Shown here in pieces: positions 30,150 through 42,178 of a stretch of DNA of 64,000 nucleotides (the first letter of the stretch is position 1; each line of letters opens with the position of its first letter). Source of the stretch: Myrmaecium sp. VS I D KN 1 (lineage: Eukaryota; Ascomycota; Dothideomycetes; Valsariales; Valsariaceae); contig JADQAV010000032.1 of assembly GCA_019775845.1 (NCBI GenBank), positions 458,884 through 522,883 of the forward strand. Direction: 5' to 3'. The position numbers were made by a program, and so were the translations under genes. Under the pieces are notes generated by a model that ran no database searches, had not been told where the DNA came from, and saw only the letters and a program-made list of their open reading frames with translations.

Positions 30150-33100
30150 ATGAGCACGCCAAACGAGAATGGTATGAAATCCCCCTCTCTGCGACGACAC
30201 ACGCATGTCACACACATATACAACATCTCTCCCCCCGTTGCTGTACTCTCTTTCGTTGCTCTCTCCCCGCCGCCAGGGTAGTTGGACTGTCTACCCGCCC
30301 GTTGCGAGCGGATCAGCAACCTCCGCTGCACTCCATGCCGTCCCCGCTCTCGTCCCCATCCTCCCTTGCAAGAGAGCTGCACGGTCTCGGGCGGGGTCGA
30401 AGCGGATGAGAAGGATCGGCAGCGCGGCGAGCGGGTAGATGGACGCCTGCCTATCCTCTCCCTTCCCTGCCGACGCCACTGTTGGAGGTGGAGAGGAGGA
30501 GGCAGAGGGAGAGGGAGGCAGTGTCCGCCTCCCCATCCGGACCAGTCAGCTCGTTCGAGTTGTCAGGAGACACGTGCTGTCTCTTCCCTGAGCCGCGAGA
30601 GCTAACTCGTGGACGCCATCCCCTCGCAGGCGTCTCAAACCCCGACACGCAGCAGCAGGCTGCAGCCGCGCACCAGCAGCAAACGCCAGAACAACACCAC
30701 CGCCACGCCGACGACGGCCTGCGACTCGAGACCCCGACCGCCGCGCGCATCGATAGTCCCATCCCTAAAAACAAGAGCACCTCCAACTTGCTGCTGCACT
30801 CCACCGACCACCGCAACATGGCTGTCGACACGCGGCGGGCCCGCCTATCTTTCGACGCCGGAACATTACACTCGACCAGGTGCGTTGTTTCCCCTCGAAC
30901 ATGAGGCTGGGCGCAGTGCCATGCAGACACAGTGGCGGGACAGCAGCAATCACAACGTTGCTCAGGTGGCGCGAGGACATGGCAGCAAGGCAGACACACG
31001 TGGATTACAGCGAACGACGAGGCTGACTACAGAGCGTTGACTCGTCTTCTCCATACAGGTCACCGATCTTGCCCGAGCCCGAGCATGGCATAGGCATCTC
31101 CGGCTTGCGACGCATTCGTCAAAAACCGACGAACCGCCCGGGTACCGCCGCGACCGCCCAAACCTCGCGACATTCATCCCTCAACATTGCCATCCCCTCC
31201 TCCTCCTCATCACGGCACCCGACGGCGAACCTCTCCGCCTCCACTCCCCTCACCTCGGGCCACTCCTCCCCCACTCATGCGGACTTCGGCGAGGACCTGT
31301 CCCGCTTCCCCTCCGAGTCGCTGCACTCCTTCTCCTTCGCCCACCAGTCCGACGAATTCCTGCACAACCGACAGAACGTGCTGAAGCGCTCGATCGATTT
31401 TATGCGCGACAAGATGGGCTGGGGTGCGACTAACGCCGGCATCGCCGCCGCCCAGGCCAAGCTCAGCGGGGATCTTGAAGTGCAGAGCATGGTGGAGCTG
31501 CTCACGCGGGCGCACCTGATCGGGCAGGACGCGTCGCAGGGCCACCCTCTCGGCGTGGCGGGGCCGCTGACCGGGCCGGCAGACACGTCTGGGGAGAACC
31601 TCTTCGAGCGATCCTTGGGAGATCTCCCGCGGACGACAAGTCCAGAGCCAGTGGAGGATGCGGTGGCGACCTCGCCGAAGAGCGGGCCGCCTCCCCGCGT
31701 CGCGTCCAAGGGCGGCTCGCCCGTGGTGCAGACCATCCCGGATGAGGAGGTGACTTTCGGCGACCGAGAAACGATCGAGTCGCTTTCGAAGCGGATCAGC
31801 AACGAGTCCACATCGTCTGACGCGACGGAGCGCCTCGCCTCCGCGCCCACGCGCGCCAAGCTCAAGCGCACCTTCACCGACACCGCCCCCCTGCAGCTCC
31901 AGAGTAAGCTCCACGATGCGATGGCGCAGCCGTACGTGGTCGACCACCAACCAGGTGCGCATCCGGTCCTCTCGCCCAAGGCCGCTCCGGCGCTGCCTCC
32001 GCCTCTCCCCACCATCACCAACACGCATGCTGTGGGTACGGCGCCGCACGGCCACGGGACGCGGTGGTCGCCGGCCGCCCAGGCCATCTTCACCACGGAG
32101 GCGCACGCGCCCTGGACGATCACGGCCGCCAACGATCTGGCATGCCTGGTGTTCGGCGTGACGCGGGCGGAGGTGCGACGGATCGGGATCATGGAGGTGG
32201 TGCGGCCGGAGCGGCGGAAGTGGCTCGCGGAGAAGTTGGGGGAGCCGGAGGCGGCCGTGACGCCGCGGGAGCCGGCGCAGTCGCAGACGCAGAGCGAGAC
32301 GAACAGCCCGACCCATCGGACAAGCCTGGCGGTGGGCAAGGGCGTGACCGCAAAGCTGCTCAGCAAGCCGAACTCGCGGCAGGTGGCGCAGAAGCGGCGC
32401 GCGCAGACGGACGACGGGGCCGGATCGACGTACGTGAAGAAGAAGGCGGTTAAGGGCGGGCTGAACCACGAGCCCAACCGGTCGCGCGGCGTGCTGCTGT
32501 GCGGCGACGTGGTCCCAATCCAGAAGCGGAACGGGGCGTTGGGTTCGGCGAGCTTGTGGGTGAAGGAGAAGCGCGGCGGCTTGATCTGGGTGCTGGAGGA
32601 GATCGCGGAGGATGTGGTGGAGGTGAGCGTGGACGAGGTCGGCTGCGTGACCAGGGCCTCCGGCGCGATCGAGGCGGTGTTTGGCATCGACCGACTGCGC
32701 CGGGGCATGGATATCAAGCGGCTGATCCCAGACATCCCTCGGGTGCCGGGGACGAACACGGGCGCGCTCGACTATGAGGAGATCGCGCGACTCCGTTCCT
32801 TCACGGCTCGGACGTCCAACTCGATTAACATCCCCATCACGGTGGAGCAGCTCCCCGGCCAGCCGACGTTCCGGGTGTCGAGCTTCCCGCATATCGCGGG
32901 CATCATCGTGCTCTCGACCGCCAACCTGACCATCTCCGGCTCCAACACGGTCTTCTCGTCGGCCCTGTTCGGGCAGCCGCACCCGAACGGCCTGCACATC
33001 AACGAGCTGATCCCCGGCTTCGACCGGATCCTGCACGTGATGACGGACGAGGACCAAATCCAGCTGGTGGACGGGATCGTGATCCCGGAGCACAGCTTCC

Positions 33101-34667
33101 GGCGGGCGCGGGCGCTGCTGGCGATGCGGGAGGGGAGCGGGGACGCGGCGGCGGTGTTCTTGCGCCCGAGCGGGCTGCCGGCTAAGCACCGGGACGGGTC
33201 GGAGATAATGGTGGACGTACAGATGCGGGTGGTGCGCAGCGACCAGTCGGCGGCGCGGAGCGAGACCGTGATCGAGGAGACGGAGTCGGAGGGGGAGGGC
33301 GGGGAGGGCCAGGGTGCCGCCGCCCCGCCGGTCTCGCACCTCGTCTACGCCCTGTGGGTGACTTACTCGCGCCACCTGCACGCGACGAATCACGGGGTCG
33401 GGCCCGTGACGCCGCTGGTCTCGAGGCCGGGCACCCCTCCACACCAGCCGTCACCGGGCCAGACGACGGAGCCGCTGGGCAGTCCGGACGAGGCGCCTGA
33501 AAACGCGACGCCCACCCCGGATGGCGCGGCCGACGAGAACCACGGCCCCGTCTCCCTCCTCACCCAGCAGCTGCGCGGAAACATGCCACCGATCCAACGC
33601 GCGCCCACGACGACCCAGCAGGTGCCGACGCTGTCGCGGCCCGGACCGGAGGCCGAGCGGGCGCCGTCGCAGGTGTCGTCGCCGACGGAGCCGCCGCACA
33701 AGAAGACGATCAACGACTTCGTGGTGCTGGAGGACATGGGCCAGGGGGCGTACGGGCAGGTGAAGCTGTGCCGGTACAAGAAGAACAGCAACAAGAAGAT
33801 GGTGATCAAGTACGTGACGAAGCGGCGGATCCTGGTGGACACGTGGACGCGGGACCGGCGGCTGGGGACGGTGCCGCTGGAGATCCACGTGCTGGACTAC
33901 CTCCGCCGGGACGGGCTGCGGCACCCGAACATCGTCGAGATGGCCGACTTCTTCGAGGACGACGTGAACTACTACATCGAGATGGTGCCGCACGGCTTGC
34001 CGGGCATGGACCTGTTCGACTACATCGAGCTCCGCGTGAACATGGACGAGGCCGAGTGCCGCAAGATCTTCGTCCAGGTCGCGTCTGCCCTCCATCACCT
34101 CCACACCGTCGCCAAGGTCGTCCACCGTGACATCAAGGATGAGAATGTGGTGCTGGATGGGGAGGGCCGGATCAAGCTCATTGACTTTGGCAGCGCGGCG
34201 TACATTAAGAGCGGGCCCTTTGACGTCTTCGTCGGGACCATCGGTAAGTTCCTCCTCACATCCCTCCCATCTCACTTTCCCCCTCCCTCCAAAAAAAAAA
34301 AAAAGAAAAAAAAAAGAAAAACCACAAACTAACCCGCAACCAACCACCACCAGACTACGCGGCCCCCGAAGTCCTCGCAGGCGCGCAGTACCGGGGCAAG
34401 GAGCAAGACGTCTGGGCGCTCGGGATTTTACTGTACACCATCCTCTACAAGGAAAACCCGTTCTACAGCATCGACGAGATCATGGACCACGACCTGCGCG
34501 TGCCCTACGTCCTCAGCGAGGCCTCCATCGAGCTCGTCCGCCTCATGCTCGATCGCGACGTCGAGCGCCGCATCACGATCGGTCAGGTGCTGGCGCATCG
34601 GTGGTGTCGTGGGGAAGGCGGGGATGCGGGGGATGCGGGAGGGGCGGTGGTGGGGGATATTGGTTGA
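30150..34667 (+). CDS. PSK1: PAS-domain serine/threonine kinase (PSK type)
   Basis: Exons 30150-30171, 30630-30879, 31059-34243 and 34354-34667 give 1256 residues with matching phases. The first exon (MSTPNEN) and its 458-bp intron are the least certain. After a disordered region with PILPEPEHGIGISGLRRIRQK, a PAS fold begins near residue 426 (PWTITAANDLACLVFGV...RIGIMEVVRPERRKWL). A second PAS-like part spans about 613-760 (GCVTRASGAIEAVFGID, TISGSNTVFSSALFGQPHPNG). The kinase domain covers about 978-1245: MGQGAYGQV loop, VIKYVTK lysine near 1008, HRDIKDENVVLD, IDFGSA, then across the last intron GTIDYAAPEVLAG and DVWALGILLYTILY. All catalytic residues are present. PAS kinases couple nutrient state to glycogen, cell-wall glucan and translation control. 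Confidence 0.92.
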
Positions 34668-34806
34668 GCGGTGGTCGGGGGCAGGGGGGTTTGGGGGGGG
34701 AGCAGAGGGAAGGGTATGGATGGTTGGATGGACTTTGCATGCGAGGAGGATGGCGGCGAGGATGTATGTGTGTGTGTTTGTGTGTGTTGTTGTTGTTATG
34801 CCGGAC

Positions 34807-34838
34807 GGATGGATGGATGGATGGATGGATGGATGGAT
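34807..34838. repeat. GGAT tetranucleotide microsatellite
   Basis: Eight uninterrupted GGAT units just downstream of the kinase stop codon, probably in the 3' UTR or spacer, preceded by a TG-rich stretch at 34764-34796. Confidence 0.9.
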
Positions 34839-35065
34839 AGATATCACTTAGACGCCCTTTTCGGGATAGGGTAGGGGGGATTTTTTTCCTTTCCTTTCCT
34901 TAAATGTTCGGATGACCTTTTTTTATTATTCTCAGAGATCTCTTCTCTTTTTGCCTTTTGTGGGTGTGTGCTTCTTAGCTTCTTTTGGGGGGCTGGAAGG
35001 GGAGGGAAGGGGAGGGGATGATGTGATGCTTTGCTACGCTATGCTATACTGTGCTATGCGATAGT

Positions 35066-35243
35066 AGAGAGAGAGAGAGGGAGAGGGAGAGGGAGAGGCA
35101 TGCTAGATACGAGATGCTAGATTTAAGATGCTAGTTAGATATAAAGATGCTAGAGCAGATGAGACGAGTAGATGAGGTAAGAGGAGACGGCATAACGAGA
35201 TAAGAGGAGTAGATAGTTAAGTAAAGAAAGAAAGAAAGAAAGA
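35066..35243. repeat. Compound simple repeats: GGGAGA tract, ATGCTAGAT repeats, AAAG tract
   Basis: GA/GGGAGA tract at 35066-35098, then several imperfect ATGCTAG units to about 35155, then AAAG units at 35223-35243. The block is strongly biased to purines on the plus strand. Confidence 0.7.
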
Positions 35244-35319
35244 AGAGGATTTATTTTCTAGAGAAAGATGTTTCCTGGTTCTGGTTTAACGCCCTTGTGT
35301 ATCTCGCGTCTCTATATAT

Positions 35320-35620
35320 ATCTCTATAAAGCGATATTAATACTAAACATGACATATAACACACGAGAAATAATAAGGAAATTTAAAAAAGCTGTAAAGC
35401 GGGAAAATAAAAAACGAAAAAATATATAGTAAAAACCTATAAACTATAAAGAAGAATTAATTAAGCAGGGTAGGTAAGAGGGAAGATATTATTCCTGTCT
35501 ATCTTTATAGATTCTCTTGATAAAGTGGAGGGGAATGAAGTATATAGCGCGGAGAAGAGAGTATATATAAATACTAGTATACTCCCGTAAAGATAAAGAT
35601 AAAGCGTGCAGCCGATCGCC
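35320..35620. repeat. AT-rich island, possible RIP relic
   Basis: Sequence rich in TATA, AAATA and ATTAATTAA, in sharp contrast with GC-rich flanks, and without coding potential. It resembles remnants of transposons mutated by RIP, but no terminal repeats or domains can be recognised. Confidence 0.4.
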
Positions 35621-36503
35621 GTTCGCTTGCCCAACTCGACACCATAGTCACAAGTACCCATTCCGATACATGACCCTATCCATATCCAGGGGAGGACCAA
35701 ATCCAAACCCATATCCACACCCATAAGTATCCAATATCCAAACGCAACACATACTCCACTCCGAGCGATACTTCTCATCAAGCGGGAGGTCCGAGCCCAC
35801 CACACCGTATGCATAACCCAAATACAAGCCCATACCAATCCTATCCATCCAATTCCGATGCCGGTATCCACGGAGGGAGGGAGGGAGGGAGCCAGCCAGC
35901 CAGTCCGGCCTGCTCGATCCGATCCGATCCAATCCAAAGCAAAAGCAAAAGAAGAAAGAAAAAGAAAAAAAAGATCCAACGTCTTGGTAGCCCAATGCCC
36001 ACTCCAAGCCCAAACCCCCAACGCCGCCCACCATGATCCGATTCCAAAGCCGCCCATCCCAACCCGAGAACCATTCCCAAGATAAGTGGAAAAAAGGGGG
36101 TGTTAATAAACATGTCGAACGAACATAGTCTTAAGAGAAAGAAAAAACAAATATAAGGGAGGTATGAGGTAACATAGATACCGATGAGAATAATGAAGAT
36201 GAAGATGAAGATATCGTGAAAGTAGAAAGAAGATGCCAAAGAGACCCGCAGTCTCCCCACGCTCAAAAGCCGACCTGCAGATATCTCTCCAGAATGGGAA
36301 AAGTATAGAAAAAAAGAAGAGCAAGAGAGGAGAGGGAGAAGAAAAAGCGTCGACGGAGCACCCCCAAAAGCGGAGAGGAGAGAGGAGATCAGGTTAGAGG
36401 AGATGAGCATGCCCGGCATGCTTCACTCCGCTTCGCCTCCATCCATTCAAGGGCACCCAAGGCGCCAGGGTGCAACGGAGAAGAGAGAAACACCAACAGC
36501 AGC

Positions 36504-37850
36504 TCACATACTCCCCATCCGCAACAGCGCCTCAACCGCCTCACGTTCCTGCGCCGCCTCCACCCGCGCATCCGGATTCGGACGGTGTTGAAACGGATGA
36601 TGAGGCGTATGCCGATGGTGGTGCGGGAGCATCCCCACGCCCAATCCCGGCGCGCTCTTCGCTAAACTGCGATATCCCCCCGGACCACCCAACCCGCCTC
36701 CGCCCCCGGTCACGCTGGCCTTGCGCAACACCTCCGCGCCCATGCCCGCCCAGTCCTCCTCGTCCGTCTGGTCGTCCATCTCCAGGTCCGCGTCCGGCGT
36801 CGCGTCGTCCTCCTCCTCCGGCACCGAGCTCTCGCTCCCGTCCAAGCTCATCTTGTCCGCCTCCTCTTCGATCACCCCGCCGCCATCGTGTGCAGGCGAC
36901 CAGCCGCCAGTCGCTGCCCCATCAAGATCCGGCTCCTCCGTCCCTCGCGACCGGTCACTCATCCACGAGCCCACGTATGGCGCCCCTCGACCGCCGAAGC
37001 AGGCACGCGGGATCTGCAGGCCCGCACCCACGCTGCTGAGGGCGTAGCTCCCGGTGAAGCTGGGCGGCGGAGAGAGCTCGCTGGCCCCTCGTGATGGCGC
37101 GGCGACGCCAGCGATGGGCACGGAGCCCTGGTAGACCACCCGGTCCCGCGGCGGTTGGCCCCGATGCCGAGCGTCCCAGCGACCCCAGCCGACCTTTTCG
37201 AAGATGACGTCGGTGGGGAGATGGGGATGCTTGTCGTGCGGATAGGAGGTGTTGTTGTTGTTGGCGTCGGACGGACTCCGGCTCTCGAGCGCGGCGACGA
37301 CGAGTCGACGGGCTTTGGCGGGCGGGATGCGAGAGAAGCCGGGGAGACTTTGAGTAAGGTGAGCGAGGATGTGACGGATGGCGAGGGGGCCGGAGGAGAG
37401 AAGGAGCGGCGGGAGGTGAGTGGTGGCGAGGAGCTGCGGAGTGATGGTGTGGGTGGTGGTGAGAGAGGCGAGCGCGGAGGAGGAGAGGGGTGCGGTGGCG
37501 CCGTTGGGAGGAGTGGTAGAGCGCTGGTTGAGGTCGAGATCGGAGTCGGAGGTGGGGGCGAGTTTGGTGTTGATGTTGGGATGGTGGACGCGGTGATCGC
37601 CTTCGACATGGCGGTGAGGAGGGATGGTCGGGGAGATGGAGTTGGGCGGTGTGAGCAACATGGCTCGGTGGGTATGGGTGTGGGGATTGGTGTGGAGGCC
37701 CGGATCGCGGGCGGAGAAGCCGTCGGAAGAGGCTCCACCGTGCGCGGCGGAGACGGGGCCGGCGTGCGGCTCGGCACCGACCGCGTTGGATTTGGCCGAG
37801 GCAGCGAAGGCCACGGCGATGTTGGAGATGGGCTTGGTGACGGTGGCCAT
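36504..37850 (-). CDS. STB3: STB3-like Sin3-binding transcriptional repressor
   Basis: Single exon, 448 residues, starting MATVTKPISN. An N-terminal disordered part leads to LLTPPNSISPTIPPH, then to the conserved Stb3 domain near residues 125-205: THTITPQLLATTHLPPLLLSSGPLAIRHILAHLTQSLPGFSRIPPAKARRLVVAALE, followed by VIFEKVGWGRWDAR. The C-terminal half is acidic and Gly/Ser-rich and ends in a short helix (AQEREAVEALLRMGSM). In yeast Stb3 binds the RRPE and recruits Sin3/Rpd3 to repress ribosome-biogenesis genes when TORC1 is low. The same domain features are present here; target genes in this fungus are not known from the sequence. The promoter contains a long GAA microsatellite about 440 bp upstream of the start. 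Confidence 0.9.
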   Translation of the reverse strand: MATVTKPISNIAVAFAASAKSNAVGAEPHAGPVSAAHGGASSDGFSARDPGLHTNPHTHTHRAMLLTPPNSISPTIPPHRHVEGDHRVHHPNINTKLAPTSDSDLDLNQRSTTPPNGATAPLSSSALASLTTTHTITPQLLATTHLPPLLLSSGPLAIRHILAHLTQSLPGFSRIPPAKARRLVVAALESRSPSDANNNNTSYPHDKHPHLPTDVIFEKVGWGRWDARHRGQPPRDRVVYQGSVPIAGVAAPSRGASELSPPPSFTGSYALSSVGAGLQIPRACFGGRGAPYVGSWMSDRSRGTEEPDLDGAATGGWSPAHDGGGVIEEEADKMSLDGSESSVPEEEDDATPDADLEMDDQTDEEDWAGMGAEVLRKASVTGGGGGLGGPGGYRSLAKSAPGLGVGMLPHHHRHTPHHPFQHRPNPDARVEAAQEREAVEALLRMGSM

Positions 37851-38287
37851 GGTTTATCGCGTGGCGGTGAGAGTGAAGTGGTTGCGACTGCAAGGCGCGC
37901 GGAGTGAGTCAGCTTTGTTCGGGTTGGGATGACGGTTGCGGAAAGGGGAGGCCGGCGGCGGGCAAGAGTGGGAGGAGGACGACTCACGATCAGGAGGCTG
38001 AACAGGCTTGGTAGAGGCGTTTCAAGGTTGTCGGAGAATGTGCAGTCGGGAAGATGCGCGAACTGATGCGTGAATGCGAGCTGCAGTCGTACCAGGTCGT
38101 GGCGAGGAGGGGAAGAGAGGAGCAATGATGGATGGACGGGGGGGATGCCGGACCAGTCGGTGTCCGGGGGTGGGAGGGGAGACAAAGAGGCGAAGCGAGA
38201 CGAGATGGCAAGGCAGGCGAGACAAGGTGAGTGTGTGTCGTGTAGCAGCTGGAACGGCGCGAGAAGATCGAGCAGGACGATGAGAGT

Positions 38288-38300
38288 GAAGAAGTAGAAG

Positions 38301-38332
<32 letters not shown>

Positions 38333-38368
38333 GAAGAGGAAGAGAAAGAAGAGGAAGAGGAAGAAAGG
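38288..38368. repeat. GAA trinucleotide microsatellite
   Basis: About 80 bp of GAA/GAAGAG units with two GTA interruptions on the plus strand, in the STB3 upstream region. Non-coding in the model. Confidence 0.9.
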
Positions 38369-38695
38369 GAGTCAATATTGATTTGTGGGCGATGGCCGTG
38401 GGAGGGACCTAGGGGAGGAAGTGGACGGTGGAGGAAAGCAGGGCGGCGGTCCGGTTGACGGGAAGGCGCAAACGGAAGGAGTCGGGGTTCGATCCAACTG
38501 ATCCAACTGATCCATCCACCCAATCCGGGGCATCCATTCACTCATCCATTCCCGTCACAGCAAACACAAGTCGGTATCCCTCCCTCCATTCGGTTGTCCC
38601 ATATGTGCATCAGGGTTTCCACTTCCTGTCCTGCCTTAAGTTGCCCCGCCTCCTTGCCCAATCCTCCCACGATAGGGAGGAGAGGAGAGGAGGGA

Positions 38696-38727
38696 GTGAG
38701 GCAGTGAGGCAGTGAGGCAGTGAGGCA
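38696..38727. repeat. Four-copy tandem repeat GTGAGGCA
   Basis: Four perfect copies of an 8-bp unit, located between STB3 and TOP3. Length and perfection suggest recent slippage. Confidence 0.85.
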
Positions 38728-39928
38728 CCAACATAAGGCACGACACTAACCTCCACCTCCGGCTTATCGCGACCGGAAGGTTCCCGTCCGGGGATTAGTG
38801 ACTCCTCACCTCAGGCACCAAGGGTGAAAGGGGGACCGACCAGTCATCCGCCCCAACGCCACCCACGCTCACCCATCCACCATCGCCCCTCACTCTCCCT
38901 GACTACCTTAGTTACTATGTACGAACCCATCCACTCACAACCCTCCCAGCCCTCCTCGTGGCTTTTGCCGCGGGTACATATCTCCCACCCTCCCTCCCTT
39001 CGTGGAGAATTACGTTTCTAGCAGCGTGAACGCCCCTCCCACCGTCCAGTCACCATCGCGCCTCCCACCCACGCACACGGCACGCAGCCAGGCACGATGT
39101 CAGTACATAGAACGTGTGTCAGGGACGGGCACGGGATGCGGAGACCCTGTTGCGATCCCTCACCTCCATCTGTAACTACCCGATGACGTCCTGCATCAGG
39201 TTAGGTTAGGCGGGGTGGAGAGGAGAGATGAACAACGTGGATGAAAGGGATCGTGGATAGGTATTTACGGTATATACAGTACTTACCTGGGGGGGAAGGT
39301 GGCTTTGAGGTGAGGAAGAGGCTGGAGGTTTCGTGTCGTCATGACTTAAATACTAGTAAGACTCCCTCCGTTCGCTTATCGCCGGGTAGTATCGCTAGGG
39401 ACTTGAGTGCGCGCGGATATAAACCACACGCGTAAACACGCGAGGAGATAGTTATAAAAAGTATATGGGCGAAGGAAAGGGGGGGAAAAAAGACGGCTTG
39501 ATTTTGTGGTTTGCGGTTGCTGTGTGTTTGTAATATAGGTACAGATATATATCGCGCATTGGATGCTCGCCTCACCACCACAGTACTCACTCACTCACTC
39601 GCTTACTGCTACCTCACCGACCGAGCTATAACCTCCACTAGCACCTATCGCAAACCAAAATAATCTAGAGAATATACCCATGCTCTGCGCTGTATGTACA
39701 GCACGACACGAACTAACAAATAAATAAAAGAAAAAGCAAACGACCACCACCACAGCTTATGATCGGCGACAGGTTAGGTAAGGTATAAAGGAGTATAAGG
39801 AGGAAACAGAAGATGAATGGCAGATGACCTGATAGTACAAACAGTAAACCGTTCCTCTCTCTCTTACACACTGGCGTCTCCTTCACATAAAAAACCCAAA
39901 CATCCCGCTTCCACCCCCCTTCACAACC

Positions 39929-42178
39929 TCACCCTCCTCCCTCCCCCTCCCCCTCACCAAGAACAAACCGCCTAACCGCCCTCCTCAACTCGCCCACTCC
40001 CCTCGCACTCCTCACAAACACCGCCCGATACTGCTCCAAACTCCTCCCCACAACCTCCGCCCGCGTCACCCGCCCCTCGCATATCGCCTTCATCTGCACC
40101 TCCATCTCCTTCCGTAAAAACGGCTTGCTCAACCCGACCCCCGACACGCCCACCACCGCATCGTACCCCGCCACCAACGCCACACCCAGCGTTGTTGGGA
40201 TGAACTCTTGGACGCCCGACGACGTGCCGTCGGGGCGGGTGGTCGCCGTGCTACCGCCGCGACCACGGCCCCGCCCGCGAGCTCGGGTGCTGCCTCGGCC
40301 TCCTCGTGCGGCGACAGGCGCGGCGTCCGCCCCCCCACCGCCCCCGCGCGAACGCGTCACGACGTAATTCCGCTCCTTAATCTTCGCGATGTGCTCCGCC
40401 ATGGTGGCATCCGTGCCGATGCCATTCCGATCCATGAGGGCGATGAGCTCGGGTTCGGTCAGGTAGCCGGGGGCGCGGGTGGCGCCGTGCTCCATCGTGG
40501 CCTCCGCGGGGGGGAACCGCTCCCCTTCGACGAAGGCGGGGAGCGGCGTGGAGGACGTCCACGACTCGTAGGGGTAGACGTCCAGATAGCCGCGCGTGAG
40601 CACTGTGAGCCCGGTGGCGGTGAAGGTTTCGTGCGTGGCTGGGGAGGAGGGCGGGGGCCAGGTCAGTGTGACCGTCGTGCTGGCCCCCGTCGCGTCGGCG
40701 GCGCAGGCGGCGAGGAAGCGTCGGACGACGAACTCGTAGACTTTGCGCTCCGCGGCGGAGAGGGCGGCGCCGGGGGCCGCGTAGGTGACCGGGTGGATGG
40801 GCGGGTGGGCTTTGTCGTTGTTGCGTCCGTTGCGGGGGGATTGGAAGGCGCCGTTCAGCAGGCTCTGGGCGAATGGCCCCCAGGCGGGGTCCGGGGTTTG
40901 GCGCTCGACGAGCGCGCGCAGGTTCATGCCCGGGTCGAATTGGTCGGTCTCGGTGCGCGGGTAGGAGATGAAGCCCTTTTGGTAGAGGGTCTCGGCGATG
41001 GTCATGACGCTCTGCGAGTCCATGCGCAGGAAGCGAGAGCCGAGCTTTTGCAGCTCGACCGTCGTCAGCGGCAGCGGCTTCCACTTGGACGTCGGCTTCT
41101 TGAGCACCCGGGTGATCTGCGCGGGCTGCTGGGAGGCGAGGAGGCGCTCGTAGATGATGAGCACGGCGAGTCGGTCGAAGAGGTGCCCGCGCGACCACGT
41201 GAAGCGGACGGGAATCTTGTCCTTGGTGTGGCTGATCTTGATGCTCCAGAAGGGTTCGGGGATGAAGTTTTGCACGCGGAAGTAGCGGTCTACGACGAAG
41301 CCGAGGGTGGGGAATTGGCAGGAACCTGCGGGAGGTTAGTAGGTGTTGGCACAGGAGGGGGATTGCTGGGATGTACCGTACCGTAACTGATCACTTTCAC
41401 TTCCTGCTTCCGGTCGACCAAGGGCTTCAGTTCGAGCGTCTGCATGCGCGTGAAGGCCGCGCCGATCCGGAGATCGAGTTCCTGCCGCGCTGCCACTGCG
41501 TTCGCCGCGCATTCATCGAGCGCGATCGGGTGGTTTGCGGCGTTTATGATGTGACTATGTAACATCAGCACGGTGAATCTGAGGGATTGCAAACCACTTA
41601 CGCTCGCTCAATGTTGCTGAACCTCGCGCGATGCACCTCGATTCGGGGGTTTCCCTCCTGGGCGATCTCGCGGATCTCGGTGCCGATGTGCTCGCCCTCA
41701 CGATCACAGTCGGTCCAGATGAAGAGGATCTGACAGTGCCGGGCTTGGTTTTTGATGTTGTCGGCCACGGCCTTCTTGTCCTGAGCCAGAGTCAGCGGAT
41801 GATGGCACGCTGGATCGCCGAGCAGTCTCGAGACATACCTTCTCCACCCCATTGATGATCGGCGCCTCGAACAAGGCGACCGGATTACAGGAACTCCACG
41901 ACTTGTACCCGGAATCAAAGTCCAAACCCTTGATATGTCCGAGCACGCTGGTGAAAGTGACGGCGCTGTGACCCCACCGCGGGAAGTTGTAGTCGAAGTT
42001 GTAGTTCTTCACGTACACATTCCCCCGGATATTCTCCTGCGCATCGAAGGTCAGTGTTCGGAAAGCTTGCCGGCTGCGATGCGTGGTTGCCACTCACGCC
42101 TCTGACGGCGCCTCCGAGATGCTGCGCGACCGCTTTCGCGATGGAGGGCTTTTCTGCCACGCACAGTATCCTCCCCAT
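39929..42178 (-). CDS. TOP3: DNA topoisomerase III (type IA)
   Basis: Five exons: 42178-42098, 42036-41839, 41780-41602, 41554-41382 and 41325-39929; 675 residues, all phases close. It starts MGRILCVAEKPSIAKAVAQ, the Toprim strand. It continues YVKNYNFDYNF, then FIWTDCDREGEHIG (Toprim DxDxE-type metal site) and AANAVAARQELDLRIGAAFTR. The catalytic tyrosine lies in FISYPRTETDQ, near residue 332. Later blocks are NDKAHPPIHP and LMDRNGIGTDATMAEHI. A low-complexity RARGRGRGRGG segment near residue 585 precedes the end; no C-terminal zinc fingers of the vertebrate TOP3A type are present. With RecQ/Sgs1 and Rmi1 it dissolves double Holliday junctions. It is divergent from the DUF1295 gene, 510 bp apart. 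Confidence 0.96.

Larger units (their letters stand above)
34668..36503. other. Repeat-rich, AT-rich intergenic spacer
   Basis: About 1.8 kb between the convergent kinase and STB3 genes. In order it has a TG/TGG stretch, a GGAT microsatellite, a GGGAGA tract, a block of TAGATGCTAGAT-like imperfect repeats (35100-35170), an AAAG tract, an AT-rich segment (35330-35600) and a ATCCAAACCC-type C/A-rich stretch (35680-36080). No gene is supported. Confidence 0.55.
37851..39928. other. Intergenic region upstream of STB3
   Basis: About 2.1 kb, also downstream of TOP3. It contains a GAA microsatellite and a short GTGAGGCA tandem repeat. The rest is C-rich on the plus strand to about 39080, then more mixed. 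No gene is supported. Confidence 0.5.

Noticed and set aside
31210-33444. 744-codon open frame on the minus strand inside the PAS kinase
   Set aside because: It is Arg/His/Pro-rich and antisense to conserved PAS coding sequence, a GC-bias shadow.
39195-39212. GGTTAGGTTAGG resembling telomere repeat
   Set aside because: Unit is TTAGG rather than TTAGGG, only two copies, far from any start codon and with no nearby telomeric features.
40208-41386. 392-codon plus-strand frame inside TOP3
   Set aside because: Antisense to conserved topoisomerase sequence and without its own domain; due to third-position GC.
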